Positions 62,461 to 64,000 of a DNA stretch of 64,000 nucleotides are shown piece after piece; the first letter of the stretch is position 1, and each line of letters starts with the position of its first letter. Both the position numbers and the translations under genes were made by a program. This DNA is from Vanilla planifolia. Its lineage: Eukaryota; Streptophyta; Magnoliopsida; Asparagales; Orchidaceae. The notes below the pieces were generated by a model. That model saw nothing but the letters and a program-made list of their open reading frames with translations, was not told where the DNA came from and did not search any database. The stretch lies in the NCBI GenBank assembly GCA_023846275.1, contig CM043872.1:28448670-28512669 (forward strand), in the 5' to 3' direction.

Positions 62461-64000
62461 AGTTATTGCATAAATAGTCTTAATATGAAAATTTTTAACC
62501 ATAAATAATATGAAAATTTTATTCACAAAATAAATATCAAAAGAAATAAATATGTAAATTAATATTTAATTATATAATTTTTATTTCTCTTAAATATAAA
62601 TAAGAAAGTGAATTATTACTTGATTTGTTTTTACTGAAATTAAAGATCACTTATTTTCATCTTAGAAAAATCGGATATATTTGACAAGTGAAATTTGCTA
62701 TCCGTTTATTTATTCGAAAATGTTTATTTATTCAAATAATTTTCATTTTCTTTACATAAAATATCTTTTCTAACATTATCTCTCCAAAACACGTTCTTAA
62801 ATTTCTTTTCAATTATAAAAATTATCAGCAAAACGAAATACAAATAAATTATATTTTAAATTAGTGATAATTATTGTATGACATGAGGCCGCTTGACTTT
62901 AGTAAAACAATTCATTTTTATAAAAAAAAAATCTAACAGTATTCTTGGATTTGTTAGAAATAGAAAAAAAAATGGTCATCTTCTAAAATCCTTCATAAGA
63001 AATATTAATTTGATAATAAAATTTAAACTGTGCTATGACAACATTTTGTTGTTTTGAACTTATTTCATTATTTTCTTTATGTGATCATTTTTTTTTTCTT
63101 TTTTTTTAACTATATTTGTGATTTTGTTCGATCTATCTTTTTTTTTGTTGTATTGATGGAGCCTTCTTAGGAAAGATGCTCTTGCCAACCTTGATTGATT
63201 CTTCATATTTATTTTCAATTAGAGATTTTGCATGCATTATGTTTGTCTTTCTCTCTCTGTTTTTTCTTAATTTTTTACCATTATTTTATTCTTTTTATAT
63301 ACTCTCACTTTCATTTTGCTCGATATAAACAATTTTTAGGTAAAAAAAAATCAAATTTAATTACTTAAAAGCATAAATCAGAACCGATAAATTACAAAAT
63401 AAAACTGTGTTAATTTTATCATTTTAAATATCATTTTATAAAAGAAGTTTTTAAGATATAAAAAAACTTATTAAAAAAAAAAAAAAAACTATATAAATAT
63501 TCATTGATTGTGGGTCGAAACTCAATTTTTAACTATTTTCGTATTGATCAGGAATGAAATTGAGAGAAAATTCATTTTCAAGAGAAATCTTAATTTTCTA
63601 CTTTTGTATTATTTTTTTAATATTATAATACAAAAATATCTGTTTAAGTATTCGAGTCTTTTTACAGAGTTTGTTTTAAAATATCGTTTATCTAAGTGCA
63701 AACTAATTTATTTAAATCATAAACTTTTTTAATATAATTAATCTAAACTACAATTTAATATTTATTTTATACTCATATTTTTTATAATAAAATATATTAT
63801 TTTTATATAATTGATTTAATATGCTAATTAATTAAAAAATAAAAATGATTTATACTTTTAATGTTTAACATCCTTTTCATTTATATACAAATATTTACCA
63901 TTTTACAGTTGTTTTACAATTGTTTTTAATTTTTAATAATAAACTTAATTTTAAAATAATCTAAAATTGATCAAAATAAAAATCAAAACAGTTAAAAAAT
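62461..64000. other. AT-rich intergenic DNA to the window end
   Basis: No recognisable exon, RNA gene or transposon domain is seen; A and T runs are frequent. Confidence 0.5.

Noticed and set aside
1-64000. CRISPR arrays, bacterial operons or viral genes
   Set aside because: No regularly spaced short repeats, ribosome-binding-site-led gene clusters or viral hallmark proteins are visible; the window is plant nuclear DNA.

Overview
The window is nuclear DNA of a flowering plant. The evidence is intron-containing genes with GT-AG junctions, four plant-specific or plant-typical families (SMXL, WRKY group IId, PP2C, XTH), very AT-rich intergenic DNA, and decayed Ty3/gypsy retrotransposons. No prokaryotic, organellar or viral gene set is visible. 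The species cannot be fixed from the sequence alone.

Layout. About 1-7.3 kb is AT-rich intergenic DNA with a 167-bp direct repeat and a promoter-like GA-rich stretch. At 7.5-10.6 kb (+) lies a complete three-exon SMXL gene of the SMXL3/4/5 type (923 aa). From 12.5 to 26.6 kb two decayed RPL7 (uL30) genes lie head-to-tail on the minus strand, inside a duplicated block that includes 5' and 3' flanking DNA. The left copy (A, 12.7-18.2 kb) carries a plus-strand Ty3/gypsy reverse-transcriptase fragment. The right copy (B, 19.4-26.4 kb) carries a minus-strand Ty3/gypsy element in intron 2 with several internal tandem duplications. From 26.6 to 34.9 kb is AT-rich DNA with one isolated GC-rich, possibly LTR-derived unit at 29.5-30.6 kb.

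At 35.0-36.2 kb (-) lies a complete three-exon group IId WRKY gene (330 aa). From 36.3 to 44.5 kb is AT-rich DNA with one small unexplained ORF island at 41.3-41.6 kb. At 45.1-50.4 kb (+) is an eight-exon PP2C phosphatase gene (287 aa). At 51.7 kb (+) is an exon-1-only XTH pseudogene, and at 55.8-56.8 kb (-) a complete three-exon XTH gene (279 aa) facing it. From 57 kb to the end is AT-rich DNA with a GC-richer island at 61.9-62.45 kb that holds two G-boxes.

The four intact genes are ordinary neighbours with no evident joint pathway: phloem/developmental transcriptional repression (SMXL), calmodulin-linked stress transcription (WRKY IId), Ser/Thr dephosphorylation (PP2C) and cell-wall xyloglucan remodelling (XTH). 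Exon borders were derived by hand from GT-AG junctions, reading frame and remembered family sequences. No alignment or expression data were available. I found no clearly new biological system. The most unusual structure is the RPL7 pseudogene pair, with a small mosaic at 21.43-21.48 kb that looks like a template-switch footprint.
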